Shown here: positions 43,048 through 53,082 of the stretch, in pieces
Position numbering within the stretch: position 1 is the first letter of the stretch
Layout of the letters: the number at the start of each line of letters is the position of its first letter
Source: Lasiosphaeris hirsuta
Taxonomy: Eukaryota > Ascomycota > Sordariomycetes > Sordariales > Lasiosphaeriaceae
Assembly: GCA_030549175.1 (NCBI GenBank)
Contig: JAUKUA010000003.1
Location: 5,890,001 to 5,954,000 of the forward strand
DNA length: 64,000 nt
Direction: 5' to 3'
Notes under the pieces: generated by a model
The model's database searches: none
What the model saw: only the letters and a program-made list of their open reading frames with translations
What the model was told of the DNA's origin: nothing
Position numbers and translations under genes: made by a program

Positions 43048-43395
43048 GGCGATGGCCGAATTGGGAGAGTACTCAATTGGTCGAAATAATGGGGAGAATT
43101 TCCGCTGCCGTCGGTCGCTAGCAATGCGAAGTGGTAAAAAAGATAAAAATGCTGGAAAAAGTATAAAGGTAATCGGCTGAACGAGTTGAGCTTCGATGGG
43201 GCTGGAGGGGCAGCTCGAAGGCAAAAATTAGCGGTCAGGAACGGCAAAACGCTGTCGGGTATACCCTGGCAACCTGGCTTGCCTGGGCGGTTCACCCCCA
43301 CCCACAGTTGGAGATGGCGGGGCACTGTGATCGACATTGGCGCTGCTTGCCCCGCCATCAACGGGTCTCGTAGCTGGGAAGATTTTACTCGCGCT

Positions 43396-43402
43396 TGAGT
43401 CA
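43396..43402. promoter_or_regulatory. Gcn4/Cpc1-type binding site (TGAGTCA)
   Basis: A perfect palindromic TGAGTCA lies 84 bp upstream of the HIS7 start, in the intergenic region shared with the TFIIIC-subunit gene. Fungal amino-acid biosynthesis genes are activated through this motif by Gcn4/Cpc1/CpcA under amino-acid starvation. Position and context fit cross-pathway control of HIS7; occupancy is inference. Confidence 0.7.
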
Positions 43403-43485
43403 CCCCAGCACTTTAGAATACCCTCACCTTCTCGCACATATACTTTTTACACTTTTTATATTCAAGCTTGCCAGAGACAGCCACA

Positions 43486-45233
43486 ATGACGAAAGTTCAA
43501 CTCCTCGACTATGTTGCAGGCAACGTGCGCAGTCTTGTCAACGCCATCGAGAAGATCGGGTACGAGGTTGAATGGGTCCGGTCTCCAGAGGAGGTCGCAA
43601 ACGCTGAGGTGCGCTTTTGTGGTTTCCCTGGTCTCCTCTGATGTGAAAATACCGGCAACATTACCAATGGCTAACAGCGACTCTCCTTTCACAGAAACTG
43701 ATCCTCCCTGGCGTTGGCCACTTTGGCCACTGCCTCTCACAGCTCTCTGCCGCCGGCTACCTCCCCGCACTCCGCGCCCACATCGAAGCCGGCAAGCCTT
43801 TCATGGGAATCTGCGTTGGCCTACAGGCGCTTTTCTCTGGCTCCGCCGAGGACTCTAACTGCTCCGGCCTCGATGTTGTCCCCGGCACGCTCGACCGATT
43901 CGATGACTCGACTAAGTCTGTACCCCACATCGGATGGAACAACGCTTCGTGCCCTACCAACCCGACCCTGTACGACCTCCAGCCGAGTTCCAAGTACTAC
44001 TATGTCCACTCCTATAAGTACCCTTATACCAAGGGCAACCTAGAAAATCTGGGCTGGGCCGTTGCGACGGCGACGTATGGTGGCGAGACATTTGTCGGCG
44101 CCGTAGCGAAGGGGAACATCTTGGCTACCCAATTCCACCCCGAAAAGAGTGGTGTCGCAGGCCTTCGGGTGCTCCGCGCATTCCTGGATGGCTCGGGTGC
44201 AAAAGCGCTTGCGTCGAACCCTCCCCAGGCTGCCTCCGATGGCGGAGCCGCCGAGCTCGTAGCCTCAGAGGGCCTGACGAGGCGTGTGATCGCCTGTCTC
44301 GATGTGCGCGCCAACGATCATGGCGACCTGGTGGTTACTAAGGGAGACCAGTACGACGTGCGCGAGAAGTCGGACGAGAGATCGGTGCGAAACCTAGGCA
44401 AGCCGGTCGAGATGGCGAGGCGGTACTACGAGCAGGGTGCCGACGAGGTCACCTTCTTAAACATCACCTCGTTCCGGGACTGCCCCATTGCCGATTTACC
44501 CATGCTGGAGGTCTTGAGGAGGACATCGGAAACGGTGTTTGTCCCCCTGACGGTAGGAGGCGGCATTCGTAACACGGTGGATGTGGATGGGACAGAACAC
44601 TCGGCTCTGGAGATTGCGACTCTGTACTTCAAGAGCGGAGCCGACAAGGTGTCGATCGGAAGTGACGCCGTGGTAGCTGCCGAGGAGTACTACGCTAGCG
44701 GGAAAATCCTGTTTGGCAACACCGCCATTGAGCAAATCAGCAAGGCCTACGGCAACCAAGCGGTTGTCGTGAGCGTGGATCCCAAGCGGGTTTACGTGCC
44801 CAAGCAGGACGCCACGCGTCACGCTACGATAAAAACAAGGTTTCCGGGGCCCAAGGGAGAAAAGTTCTGCTGGTATGCGTGCACGATCAAGGGCGGACGG
44901 GAAACAAGAGACCTGGACGCCGTGGAACTCACACAGGCGGTCGAGGCTATGGGAGCTGGAGAGATCCTGCTCAATTGCATTGACAAGGACGGGACAAACA
45001 GCGGGTTTGACCTGGAATTAATCACACAGGTCAAGGAGGCGATTAGGATACCAGTTATTGCCAGCAGTGGTGCTGGCAACCCGAGACATTTCCAAGAGGT
45101 GTTTGACAAGACGACAACAGATGCTGCGCTGGGAGCTGGTATGTTCCATAGAGGCGAGTATACTGTACAGCAGGTAAAAGACTACCTGGTGAAGGAGGGC
45201 CTGGTGGTTAGACAGTTCGAGGGTGATCTCTAG
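43486..45233 (+). CDS. HIS7: Imidazole glycerol phosphate synthase (HisH-HisF fusion)
   Basis: Two exons (43486-43608, 43695-45233), 553 residues, close to the length of yeast His7. The N-terminal half is a class I glutamine amidotransferase: [10 protein letters not shown], nucleophile MGIC81VGLQALF, and [10 protein letters not shown]. The C-terminal half is the HisF (beta/alpha)8 barrel: [73 protein letters not shown] and [15 protein letters not shown]. It makes imidazole glycerol phosphate and AICAR from PRFAR, using ammonia channelled from glutamine, in cytosolic histidine biosynthesis. The 86-nt intron lies in the early glutaminase region. Stops with a TAG, showing that TAG is a true stop in this genome. 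A TGAGTCA site upstream suggests cross-pathway control. Confidence 0.97.
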
Positions 45234-45508
45234 GGCATGATTGATCCACGTCAAATTCGAATTCAGTAAACGGTTAGGGGACATGTGAAAGCAACGTGAT
45301 ATATCTCGATACGAAACAATTTGCGGAAACGAGACTCGCCAAGTTCTGCCCCCCCCCCTCAATCCTCTGCATTTGCTCTAGCGACGGAGAAACTCCAAAT
45401 ACTGTCGCGAAGGTTGATTATTCTTTAAGATCGAAATGTAGGAAAGACGACGCAAGTAATGAAATGCCGAAACATCGCCGAAATGAAAAACAGACCAACA
45501 ACTCATGC

Positions 45509-46538
45509 CTAGAGTTCCATACCCATAAACAGCCAGCGGTTGCTGACGACATCGTATCCAGACGACCAAAAGTCTAGGGTGGTGAGTGAAAAGCCAGCCC
45601 ATTGCAAACCCCTTGTTAACGCCAATGAATCATCTCCGGGTATCGACCGATCAATGCAGATAACCATGTGGCCGCAGTCGAGAGGGCCATCGGCAAGCTC
45701 AATCAGTGCAACGAGACTGCGGCTGTTAGCAAAGTGATTCAGGTGGAGGGGGGGCAAATGGGAGACGTACGCTTGCTTCAAATCCCGGCCAAGAACGTGG
45801 GCGTCGAAAAAGACAAAGAGCGACTTGTCCTCGCCGAGGGGGTCCTCGGCGACGAAGGCGCGGAAGCTCGACGCGCCAGCATAGTCCCAAATCTCCAGCC
45901 AGGCATTGACGCCGCCCATTCCAGGGTGGCCAATACCGCGGCTTGCCATCCAGGCCGAGTCCCCGATGGGGTAATCGTCCGGCGGCGTCGGCGGCAGCGA
46001 TCCGTTCGCTGCGCCACTGGCGGAGGCCGGTCCGCGGGCGCGGGCTCCATCAAAGCCCAGGCGGCCGTGTCCTCCACGGTTGATATTGTTGTTACTGTTA
46101 TAAACACCCATCAGGCGGGAGTGCTGCGGCGCCGAGTTCCTCTCACCCAGAAACATGGCGCACAGCGTCTCGCAAAAGAATCTCTCACATTCTTCCCTGA
46201 TACGGAGTGTTGCCCCCCCTCGACGGTTGTCCCGACCATTGGTGTTGACGATGCTGCGCGGTGATGACTTCTTCGCCTTGGGAGTCAGCGCGAGCTGGTT
46301 GGTCGTTGTGATGGCCGCGAGGGGGGGGCTTGAGGGGGGCGATGGAAGTCCCGTCGAAGGGACCTCAGGAATACCACTCGGCCCCTGTGACGGCGGTAGT
46401 GCAGTAGTGGAGCCCCTTGAGCGAGGCGGTCGACGAGTCGACGAGGTAGCAACTGGCGAGGATGTTGGCCTGGCGGGCCACGTCCTCGCCGTAGTGACTA
46501 CTACTACTGTAATTGTTGTTCTGTTTCATTGGCGCCAT
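45509..46538 (-). CDS. Ornithine decarboxylase antizyme with programmed +1 frameshift
   Basis: ORF1 starts at ATG 46538 (a second ATG at 46529) and runs 57 codons to TCC-TGA (46370-46365), ending TGAEWYS. Skipping one base (46367) puts the ribosome in the +1 frame, which reads EVPSTGLPS..., then EECERFFCETLCAMFLGE, SLFVFFDAHVLGRDLKQ, SLVALIELADGPLDCGHMVI and LDFWSSGYDVVSNRWLFMGM. These are antizyme family features. One 48-nt intron (45723-45770) splits the conserved domain. Predicted product is 326 residues. Antizyme binds ornithine decarboxylase, sends it to the proteasome and lowers polyamine uptake; high polyamine promotes the frameshift, closing a feedback loop. A GTCCC/GGGAC hairpin starts two bases after the TGA. 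The +1 site is identical to the UCC UGA used in animals and fission yeast. Confidence 0.93.
46365..46370 (-). promoter_or_regulatory. +1 ribosomal frameshift site (TCC TGA)
   Basis: The last sense codon and stop of antizyme ORF1. Reading in frame 0 stops here; reading +1 continues for 269 codons of conserved antizyme. A hairpin of five G-C/A-T pairs (46363-46359 with 46352-46348, extendable by G-U and A-U) lies directly 3' and may stimulate shifting. Confidence 0.85.
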
Positions 46539-48761
46539 TTTTACTGACGGTTGCCACGTTTGCTACGGGAAGGGTTGTCGGGGTGCAAAGTGTGGTGGTC
46601 GGAGGTGGGAGTTCGGAGCCGTGAGACTGAGGCCGAGACCGTAGGTTCGGGTGTTGCTAGGAGTTGTGAGAGTGGAACCAAGAGGCCGGATCCGGGGTGG
46701 GTGGGATTTTTTTTGTGAGGGCCGGGGTTGTGGGCTGCGGAAGTGTGCGGTGCAAATTGCTAGGCTGGAATTGTTGTCAACGGTGCGACGGAATGCACAG
46801 GCGATTGAGTCAGGGCGAGCGAGGTGGTAAAGTATCAGCGTTGTAGGACTAGCAGTGGACGTAGGTTTGCGGATAGGAGCGGTCAATCACGAAAACTCGG
46901 TGAAGCGGATGAGGGGAAACGGCAAATGTGAGGCAGATCTGGAAGGATCCAGATTGTGTATCTGACCACTAAACTTTCCAGTCGAGGGCAAAGGGCCTAT
47001 TTAGTGGCGTTGGGGGTGGTGTCATCACGTGGGTCAGCACCCTTTCTGTTCCAAGGCGCGTCCTTGGGGAAACGCCTCTTTGGCCAAACCCCACGAGCCA
47101 CTCAAAGAAATCTTTTACCAGCGCATTTCGTCATCTTACATCGAACTTGCCGACATCGCGATGCGATATCGTCGGGGAAACAGCAAGAAAGGCTCGATAT
47201 GCATCGCCCGGTTCCGCCGCTAACGTTATCGTTGCTGTTTTCACCCCGTTGCTCCTGCTTTTGGTGCCATTCCGTCGCGGGTGCGACTGAACTTAGTTGG
47301 CGCAGTTCCCTTTGAATGTGTGCAACTCAACACGGCTGCGAAACCGCGCTAAGCTTGACGGCAGGAGAGTCCGAAGAACCTGCCTACGACAAAGCGCCTA
47401 TGGGGTTTTGCAAACTCGACTTTGGGGGTCGAGATTTCTCGGCATATGCCCTCTTAGAATCTACGGGAAATGAGGCGCTTGGCTCCCGTTGGCAAAATGC
47501 TAGCCGATGCACCGGGCTTCAACCGCCCCTAACCCAAGGCAGCCAACGGCTCATGCAAGTGGTGAGTGGCCAGAACGGCTTCCCGCAATTAGGGGATGGA
47601 GGTCAGGTTGTGGCATTTCTGAGCCGACCTCTGGATTGAGCTGGCTCAGGTTGCACACATCCCGATTAATGCCGAGCCTCGCGACAACCGGTCAGAGAAG
47701 GGTCGGAGAAGCACCAGAACATATTTCCTGATTGCCACAGGTGCTGAGCGACTCCTGCTTCCGCTACCTTATTTGATCTGCCCTGCAGACAATTTGGCTG
47801 TCCTAAGTGGTCGTTGTAGTGAGGTGGGGTGTGACAAGAAAGATCCAGGCGCGCCATGGCATGGCCTCCTGACCACTCGGCGACTTGCTGACCTCAGAGG
47901 ACCCTGAGACCCTTGAAAGACAGGGAATCCCGTTGGCTTGGGCTGTGATACAGCTGGTCCCCGAATCCTCCGACCAACCCCGCCTTCGCCGTCGTCCGCG
48001 AGCATTCGGGTTCGCGGGCAGTGTGCGAGTCGGATATCCCGCACTGCCTGAGCATCCCGAATGTAGGATCGGAATGCACGAGGGATGGGTCCTGGCCAGC
48101 GGTGGAGAGAAAGGGTCAGTCGCTTGTCGTGCGCCCTGCCATGCTGCAATCGCAAACCCGCCGCGGCCTCGCTGCCGGTGCTCGGCAGACGACGGGATGC
48201 AAGGATAGCCCCGCACTGACTGCATTCCAGATCGCGTTATCGATAATGACAGGGAGGGAATGGCGGGGGAGTCCATCAGCTGCTTCTGCTCCATGACCCA
48301 AAATCGGCTGGCGTCAAACAGTTCACCCTCTGACCAGCCAAGGCTGATGTTCTCCGTTCTCCTGCCCTCTGCTTGTGAGGTTCTGAAATGGTAAAACCTA
48401 CACGGCGGCCAGGGCGGCCCAGTTTCTAGGTCCCGATCCCACGTCTTTATTCGCTGCTCCCGCTTGACCGATCGATCGGCGGGGCTCTTGCCTCCTGTCA
48501 GAAGATGCGACCAGACTTGACATGAGTAACCACCCAACCACCCTGCCGTTGGAAACCGTCGATAATCAGTCCCGGTCATTCCGAACGAGAAAACCGTCAA
48601 CCCACAATCGTCCCAGCGGACTGGTGGGGAAAGCGGTTTTATTCTTTGGATAACCAGACACACCCTCCCATATCTGCCCAACCGTCGTCCCTACTTCTCC
48701 TCAAACCTGCCGCTGGAGTTTTACAGAACGCCTTGCAGGCGCCCCCCGATAATCGGATACC
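46539..48761. other. Long intergenic region between divergent genes
   Basis: 2.2 kb. Minus-strand frame 48681-47803 is open for 292 codons but its product lacks any protein-like pattern, so I do not call it. TTTTTTTT run near 46709. No other gene seen. Confidence 0.4.
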
Positions 48762-49826
48762 ATGTTTGGCGATATCAGCGTCTTCGCGAGGCCCGTCGTT
48801 GCTCCCACTCCCAACGGCGGGCCGACGTTTCCCCTCTACCTCCTCCCTAGCTTCAGCCTACCGTTCCGCCGTCGGCGTGGCTCCGTCTCACGCCCGGCGC
48901 AGACCCGCCATGCAACCATCTCACAAGACTCGGACCCCGGCGACGAAAGTCCTGTGCCGTCGCTTTCCAGCTCGCCCGATTCGCCGTCCGAGATAGGCTC
49001 GCCCACCAGCCCGGGCAACACGAGGTCCTTCTTCCCCCGGCTCCCCAGCTTCGACGACTACCAGAAGGGCCGCAAGGCGTCCAAGCCTCGAGACAAAGAG
49101 GCGGCACCCGCCCTCGCCCCATCCGGTAGTTCCCGTCTCACCCGCGCCCAGCCAGACACGCTGCGGTGCAGCACGTGCGCGACCGACATCGCCTTCGTGT
49201 CGCAGATCGTCAGCAAGGGCTTCACGGGCCGGCACGGGCGCGCGTACCTAGTCTCGCCACCCTCGGCGGTCGCGACGCCGAGCTGTCCCGGGTCCCCGCT
49301 CAACGACGCGCTCGACGCCGGCAGCGAGCTGGTCAACATCCGCGTCGGCCGCGCCGAGAACCGCCAGCTGGTCACGGGCGCGCACGTCGTGGCTGACATC
49401 TGGTGCGTCGTGTGCAGCACCAAGATCGGCTGGAAGTACGTCGACGCGCGCGAGGCCGCGCAGAAGTACAAGGTCGGCAAGTTCATTCTCGAGACGCAGC
49501 GCGTCGTGACCCAGCACAGCTGGGAGTACGTCGACGACTACCCGGCCGCCGGGGGCGAGGAGGAGCCCCGGCAGCAGCAGCAGCAACACAATGGCTACGC
49601 CCGCGGGGGCGGGCAATTCGCGAGGACGAGCACTGACACGGACGCGAGTGCTTCCCGGGTGTCGGGCGAGAGCGATATTACCGATGATGACGGAGTAATT
49701 GTGTTTGACTCGGAAGACGAAGACGAGTGCGACGACATCTTCGCTGGCGTGTGGGATCCCGACGTCGTGGCCAAGCGGCGCCGGGGCAAGGTGACCAACA
49801 TGAGGAGACCCGGCGGTGCGGCTTGA
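48762..49826 (+). CDS. Yippee/Moh1-domain protein with extended N-terminus
   Basis: 354 residues, one exon. A Ser/Pro-rich N-terminus of about 130 residues precedes a Yippee zinc-binding domain: C136-S-T-C139 (RCSTCATDIAFVSQIVSKGF), GRHGRAYLV, VNIRVGRAENRQLVTGAHVV, and C215-V-V-C218 (DIWCVVCSTKIGWKYV), followed by AAQKYKVGKFILE. Spacing between Cys pairs is 75 residues rather than the usual 52 or so, because of a Pro/Ser insert after AYLV. The C-terminus has a Gln run and an acidic stretch (DSEDEDECDD). Yippee folds resemble cereblon and Mis18 zinc domains; yeast Moh1 belongs to a GID-linked degradation context. The exact role here is unknown. Confidence 0.88.
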   Translation: MFGDISVFARPVVAPTPNGGPTFPLYLLPSFSLPFRRRRGSVSRPAQTRHATISQDSDPGDESPVPSLSSSPDSPSEIGSPTSPGNTRSFFPRLPSFDDYQKGRKASKPRDKEAAPALAPSGSSRLTRAQPDTLRCSTCATDIAFVSQIVSKGFTGRHGRAYLVSPPSAVATPSCPGSPLNDALDAGSELVNIRVGRAENRQLVTGAHVVADIWCVVCSTKIGWKYVDAREAAQKYKVGKFILETQRVVTQHSWEYVDDYPAAGGEEEPRQQQQQHNGYARGGGQFARTSTDTDASASRVSGESDITDDDGVIVFDSEDEDECDDIFAGVWDPDVVAKRRRGKVTNMRRPGGAA

Positions 49827-50392
49827 GGGCCATGTCTCCCCGCCCCTTCACCCTACACCGTGACTTTGGTTTCCCTGTTTCGCCGGTGGCGTCGCTGTTA
49901 CTCCTAGTCGGCATGTCGATATGTCCTTCTAGACAGTCTAACTGGGCATGCGGAGATCTTTGTGTGGTGCATGGGCAAGATACCCCTTTTTCTCACGTAG
50001 GAGATTTCGTGGATTGGTAATAAGAGTCACGGGCGGCCATAACATTAATACCCAGGGACGGTGGAATTGATACAACGGGACAGCAATGCATTTTTGGACT
50101 TTAGCATATTGATTTAGGCGTACAAGCATCCCACGAGCTCGAGATTAGACTGGTCTAATAGGATACATCAACCAAGACTTGCATGATACAAACAAGGGCT
50201 TGAGATCTCCTTGCTGTGTTTGGTGTGGGATTGTAGACATTTGCTGCTAGTCGCAAAGTCTTGACTGAAATAGCATGTCCTGACATTCTTGGTCGTCGTA
50301 ATCAACGCAGGCTCGTGTCACCTTCGCCCCTACCATCCCTCCCAATACCATGCCCCTAGTTTCACCAAGCCGTCGCCACTCAAGTGCCCCGC
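49827..50392. other. Intergenic region between convergent genes
   Basis: 3' flanks of the Yippee and dipeptidase genes. No gene seen. Confidence 0.4.
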
Positions 50393-51820
50393 TTATACGA
50401 TGGCCTCCTCGGCAACGTAGTGCAGGTACGCCCCCAGCAACTTGATACCCTCAATGTAGTTCCGCTTGTCGAGCTTCTCGTTGATCGAGTGAGCGCCGTC
50501 GGTGGAGCTGCCCATCGGCAGCAGGAGCACGTTCTTGCCCGTCGCCTCCTCGAAGGTGATGGTCACCGGGATGCTGCCACCCTCGCGGGTGAAGTCGGGC
50601 TTGACACCCCAGACGCGCTCTGTCGCCTTGGCGGCGGCCGAGAAGTTCCAGTGGTTGGGGCTGGCGACCCACCACTTTCCCGTGTGCTGGGCGTACACCT
50701 TCATGGTGTTCTTGGAGCCGAGCTTCTTGAAGGCCTCCTCGACGTGCTTGTAGACGACGGCGTTGGTCTGGTCGACCTCCATGTTGGGCACCGTGCGGAT
50801 CGAGAACTTGCCAATGACCTTGGCCGGGATGACCGTCTTGGCGCCAGGGGCTGAGAAGGCGCCCTCGATGCCGTGCACCGACAGCGAAGGGTACCTCCAG
50901 CGAGCCATCAGAGTCGACTTCTTGTCCTCAAAGATGGTCGTCTTGCTGCCGAGCGACTCGTGCAGCGTCTCCATTGTGAAGGCGATGCCGTCGTAGAGGC
51001 CGTCCTCCTCAGCGGTGATCGGCGCCACTTGGTCCGAGATGCCCGCAATCTGGATCTTGCCGTCGGTGTCAACCAGCGAGCCGAGAATGCGCACGAGGTC
51101 CGTCATGGGCTCCTGGGCGGTGCCGCCGAATACACCGCTGTGCAGGTCGGCGCCGGGGCCCGACACCTCGACGCTGTAGTAGTTGCAGCCACGCAGGCCG
51201 TATGTCAGGCATGGCCGCTCGGTGCCAAGCCAGTAGTTGTCGCTGATGCACACGGCATCGGCATCAGCAAAGTACTTCTTGCCCTCTAAGTTGATGAGGT
51301 CCTCGAGACCCTCTGAGCCGTACTCCTCCATACCCTCGAAGCACATGAGCAGGTTGACGGGGAAGTCAATGCCGGCAACCTTGTGGGCCTCAATGGCGTT
51401 CAACCAACCCAACACCGGGCCCTTGTCGTCGGTCGAGCCGCGGCCCAACATGCGCCCGTCCTCCTTGACCGTCAGCTCGAACGGCTCCGTCTCCCAGCCA
51501 TCGCTCTTCTCGGCGGGCTGAACGTCGTAGTGACCATAGACAAGGATGGTGCGCTTGCTCTCGTCGCTGCCGTAGCGAGCGAGCACAACGGGGGGGAGCG
51601 TGAGGTCGGTGCCGGGCTGGGGGCCGAGCTCGCGAAGCTCAACGGACGCTCCGAGCTTGGTCAGCTCGTCGGCGAGGAAGTGGCCCATGCGGACGACATC
51701 GGGACGGCGGGCTGCCTCGGATGACACCGACGGGATCGCGACGGCCTGGCGCAGGCGCTCGATGAAGTGGTCCGACAGGTTGTCGACCTGGCTGAAGTAG
51801 CTGTCAAGGTTGGGAGCCAT
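50393..51820 (-). CDS. M20 metallodipeptidase, Dug1-like Cys-Gly dipeptidase
   Basis: 475 residues from the ATG at 51820 (MAPNLDSYFSQVDNLSDHF), close to yeast Dug1. M20 di-zinc motifs in order: LVYGHYDVQPA (His and Asp), GRGSTDDKGPVLGW (bridging Asp), CFEGMEEYGSEGLE (catalytic Glu and ligand), ISDNYWLGTERP, then the dimerisation domain with GADLHSGVFGG. The C-terminal ligand is in STDGAHSINEKLDKRNY. In yeast Dug1 cleaves Cys-Gly during glutathione breakdown in the cytosol. The frame stays open 150 codons upstream of this ATG, with Arg/Ser-rich composition; that part is taken as 5' leader. Confidence 0.93.
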   Translation of the reverse strand: MAPNLDSYFSQVDNLSDHFIERLRQAVAIPSVSSEAARRPDVVRMGHFLADELTKLGASVELRELGPQPGTDLTLPPVVLARYGSDESKRTILVYGHYDVQPAEKSDGWETEPFELTVKEDGRMLGRGSTDDKGPVLGWLNAIEAHKVAGIDFPVNLLMCFEGMEEYGSEGLEDLINLEGKKYFADADAVCISDNYWLGTERPCLTYGLRGCNYYSVEVSGPGADLHSGVFGGTAQEPMTDLVRILGSLVDTDGKIQIAGISDQVAPITAEEDGLYDGIAFTMETLHESLGSKTTIFEDKKSTLMARWRYPSLSVHGIEGAFSAPGAKTVIPAKVIGKFSIRTVPNMEVDQTNAVVYKHVEEAFKKLGSKNTMKVYAQHTGKWWVASPNHWNFSAAAKATERVWGVKPDFTREGGSIPVTITFEEATGKNVLLLPMGSSTDGAHSINEKLDKRNYIEGIKLLGAYLHYVAEEAIV

Positions 51821-52412
51821 CTTAGTCTTGCGGGCTTGGTGTGTGCGGAGGGCTTCGGTGAGGTAGGGTCGTGTGCTCGAGGGGCGCACAGAATTCGACG
51901 GGCGGATCCGCTTTTGAGGACTGAGGGCGGGCTGGGCTAGTCGAGCTAGTTGGGCGTGTCGGGGCCGAGATGAGGTCGTGGCAAAGGGACGAGAGGGATT
52001 AATTCCCGTTGAGATGAAAGGTGATCTCGTCAGAAGGCAAGAAGGTCCGCTTGATGGTATCAATGCGGAAGGTCGACTGATCCAGGTGCGGGGCATCGGG
52101 AAGGAGGGGGATGGGTGACGCATAGGGGCTTCCACGTTGCCGGCCTTGCCAATCGATGGGGAGGTTTCCATGGAGCTGCTGCAATCGCCCTCCCCGCACT
52201 GGCAAATTATTGCAGGGGAGAGAGAAAACCAAGCTCGCACACCCCCCCGCATTGCCGAATATTCTAGCACTGATAGGCATCTATCGTATCAGCGGGCCCT
52301 CCAATTGCTTACGCTAACTGCATCTCGCAGTGGAGACTTTGACTCACCGTTCACCTGTTCTTCACCTTAAATCGCGACGAAGTGATTCCACTGCATCTCA
52401 TTGTTGCTCGCG
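51821..52412. other. Shared divergent promoter region
   Basis: 592 bp between the divergent dipeptidase and P-loop kinase genes. The dipeptidase frame is open across most of it without stop. No separate gene seen. Confidence 0.45.
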
Positions 52413-53082
52413 ATGTCGTCCTGTATTCTGGCAGCTCAGTCTCCCGTTGGGAGAATCGTTACAGACCAGTTGGAAAAGCTACGGCTCCCGCTTTCCCGAA
52501 CCCCGGATGACCCGCGTCCAGTTGTTGTCATGACATGTGGGATCGCAGGTGCGTCGAGAACCAGGTATCGATCTGGGTCCACTTGGACTTGGGCTAACAC
52601 TATGTGCTTCAGGGTCAGGAAAGTCAACCTTCTCAAAAGCCATAGTGGCCCAGCAACACCCTACATATGAAAGGCTGTCGGTTGATGCTATGATACATGC
52701 TAAACATGGCATCTATGGCGTCGATTATCCTGAGAATATGTATTCAGAGTACTTAGAGGAGGCTAGTGATCAATACGAGCGACGCTTGATAGAGCTGCTA
52801 GACAGCGGGGAAAAGAATATCGCTTTTGACCGGTCGCTTTACAGTAAAGCAGATCGTGATTATTTCAAGGCGCTCATCGAGAGAAAGGGGGCGAGGTGGA
52901 TTCTAGTCTTTTTCCGCCCTTCGAGCAAGGAGGTAATTTGGGATAGGATCCAACGCAGACGAGAAACCGAGATCAACGCGGATTCAGCATTGGTGATTAC
53001 ACGAGATATCTTCGACGGATACTGGGAGGGTTTTGAGAACCCGGAAGGCGAAGGAGAGGTTGTGGTCGACGTTACAGATTGA
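52413..53082 (+). CDS. P-loop NTPase, AAA-33-type ATP-binding kinase-like protein
   Basis: Two exons. Exon 1 starts at ATG 52413 (MSSCILAAQSPVGRI) and ends within the Walker A loop near 52551. An intron of about 60 nt ends in CTTCAG at 52613. Exon 2 then reads GSGKSTFSKAIVAQQHP, giving the Walker A motif MTCGIAGSGKST. Further features: RLSVDAMIHAKHGIYGVDYP, NIAFDRSLYSKADRDYFKAL (Walker-B-like Asp), ARWILVFF, and an Arg-rich lid (WDRIQRRRETEINADSALVIT). About 200 residues. The pattern matches small cytosolic kinases annotated as AAA-33/zeta-toxin-like in fungi. The substrate is unknown, and no toxin function is implied by sequence. The exact intron start is uncertain by a few bases. Confidence 0.78.

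Noticed and set aside
47803..48681. 292-codon minus-strand open frame
   Set aside because: No recognisable motif, no hydrophobic/charged periodicity, and it overlaps the likely promoter of the Yippee gene. Long chance frames are common at this GC content.
52413..53082. Zeta-toxin assignment for the P-loop protein
   Set aside because: Shares only the general P-loop kinase fold; no antitoxin partner and nothing in the sequence specific to toxins.
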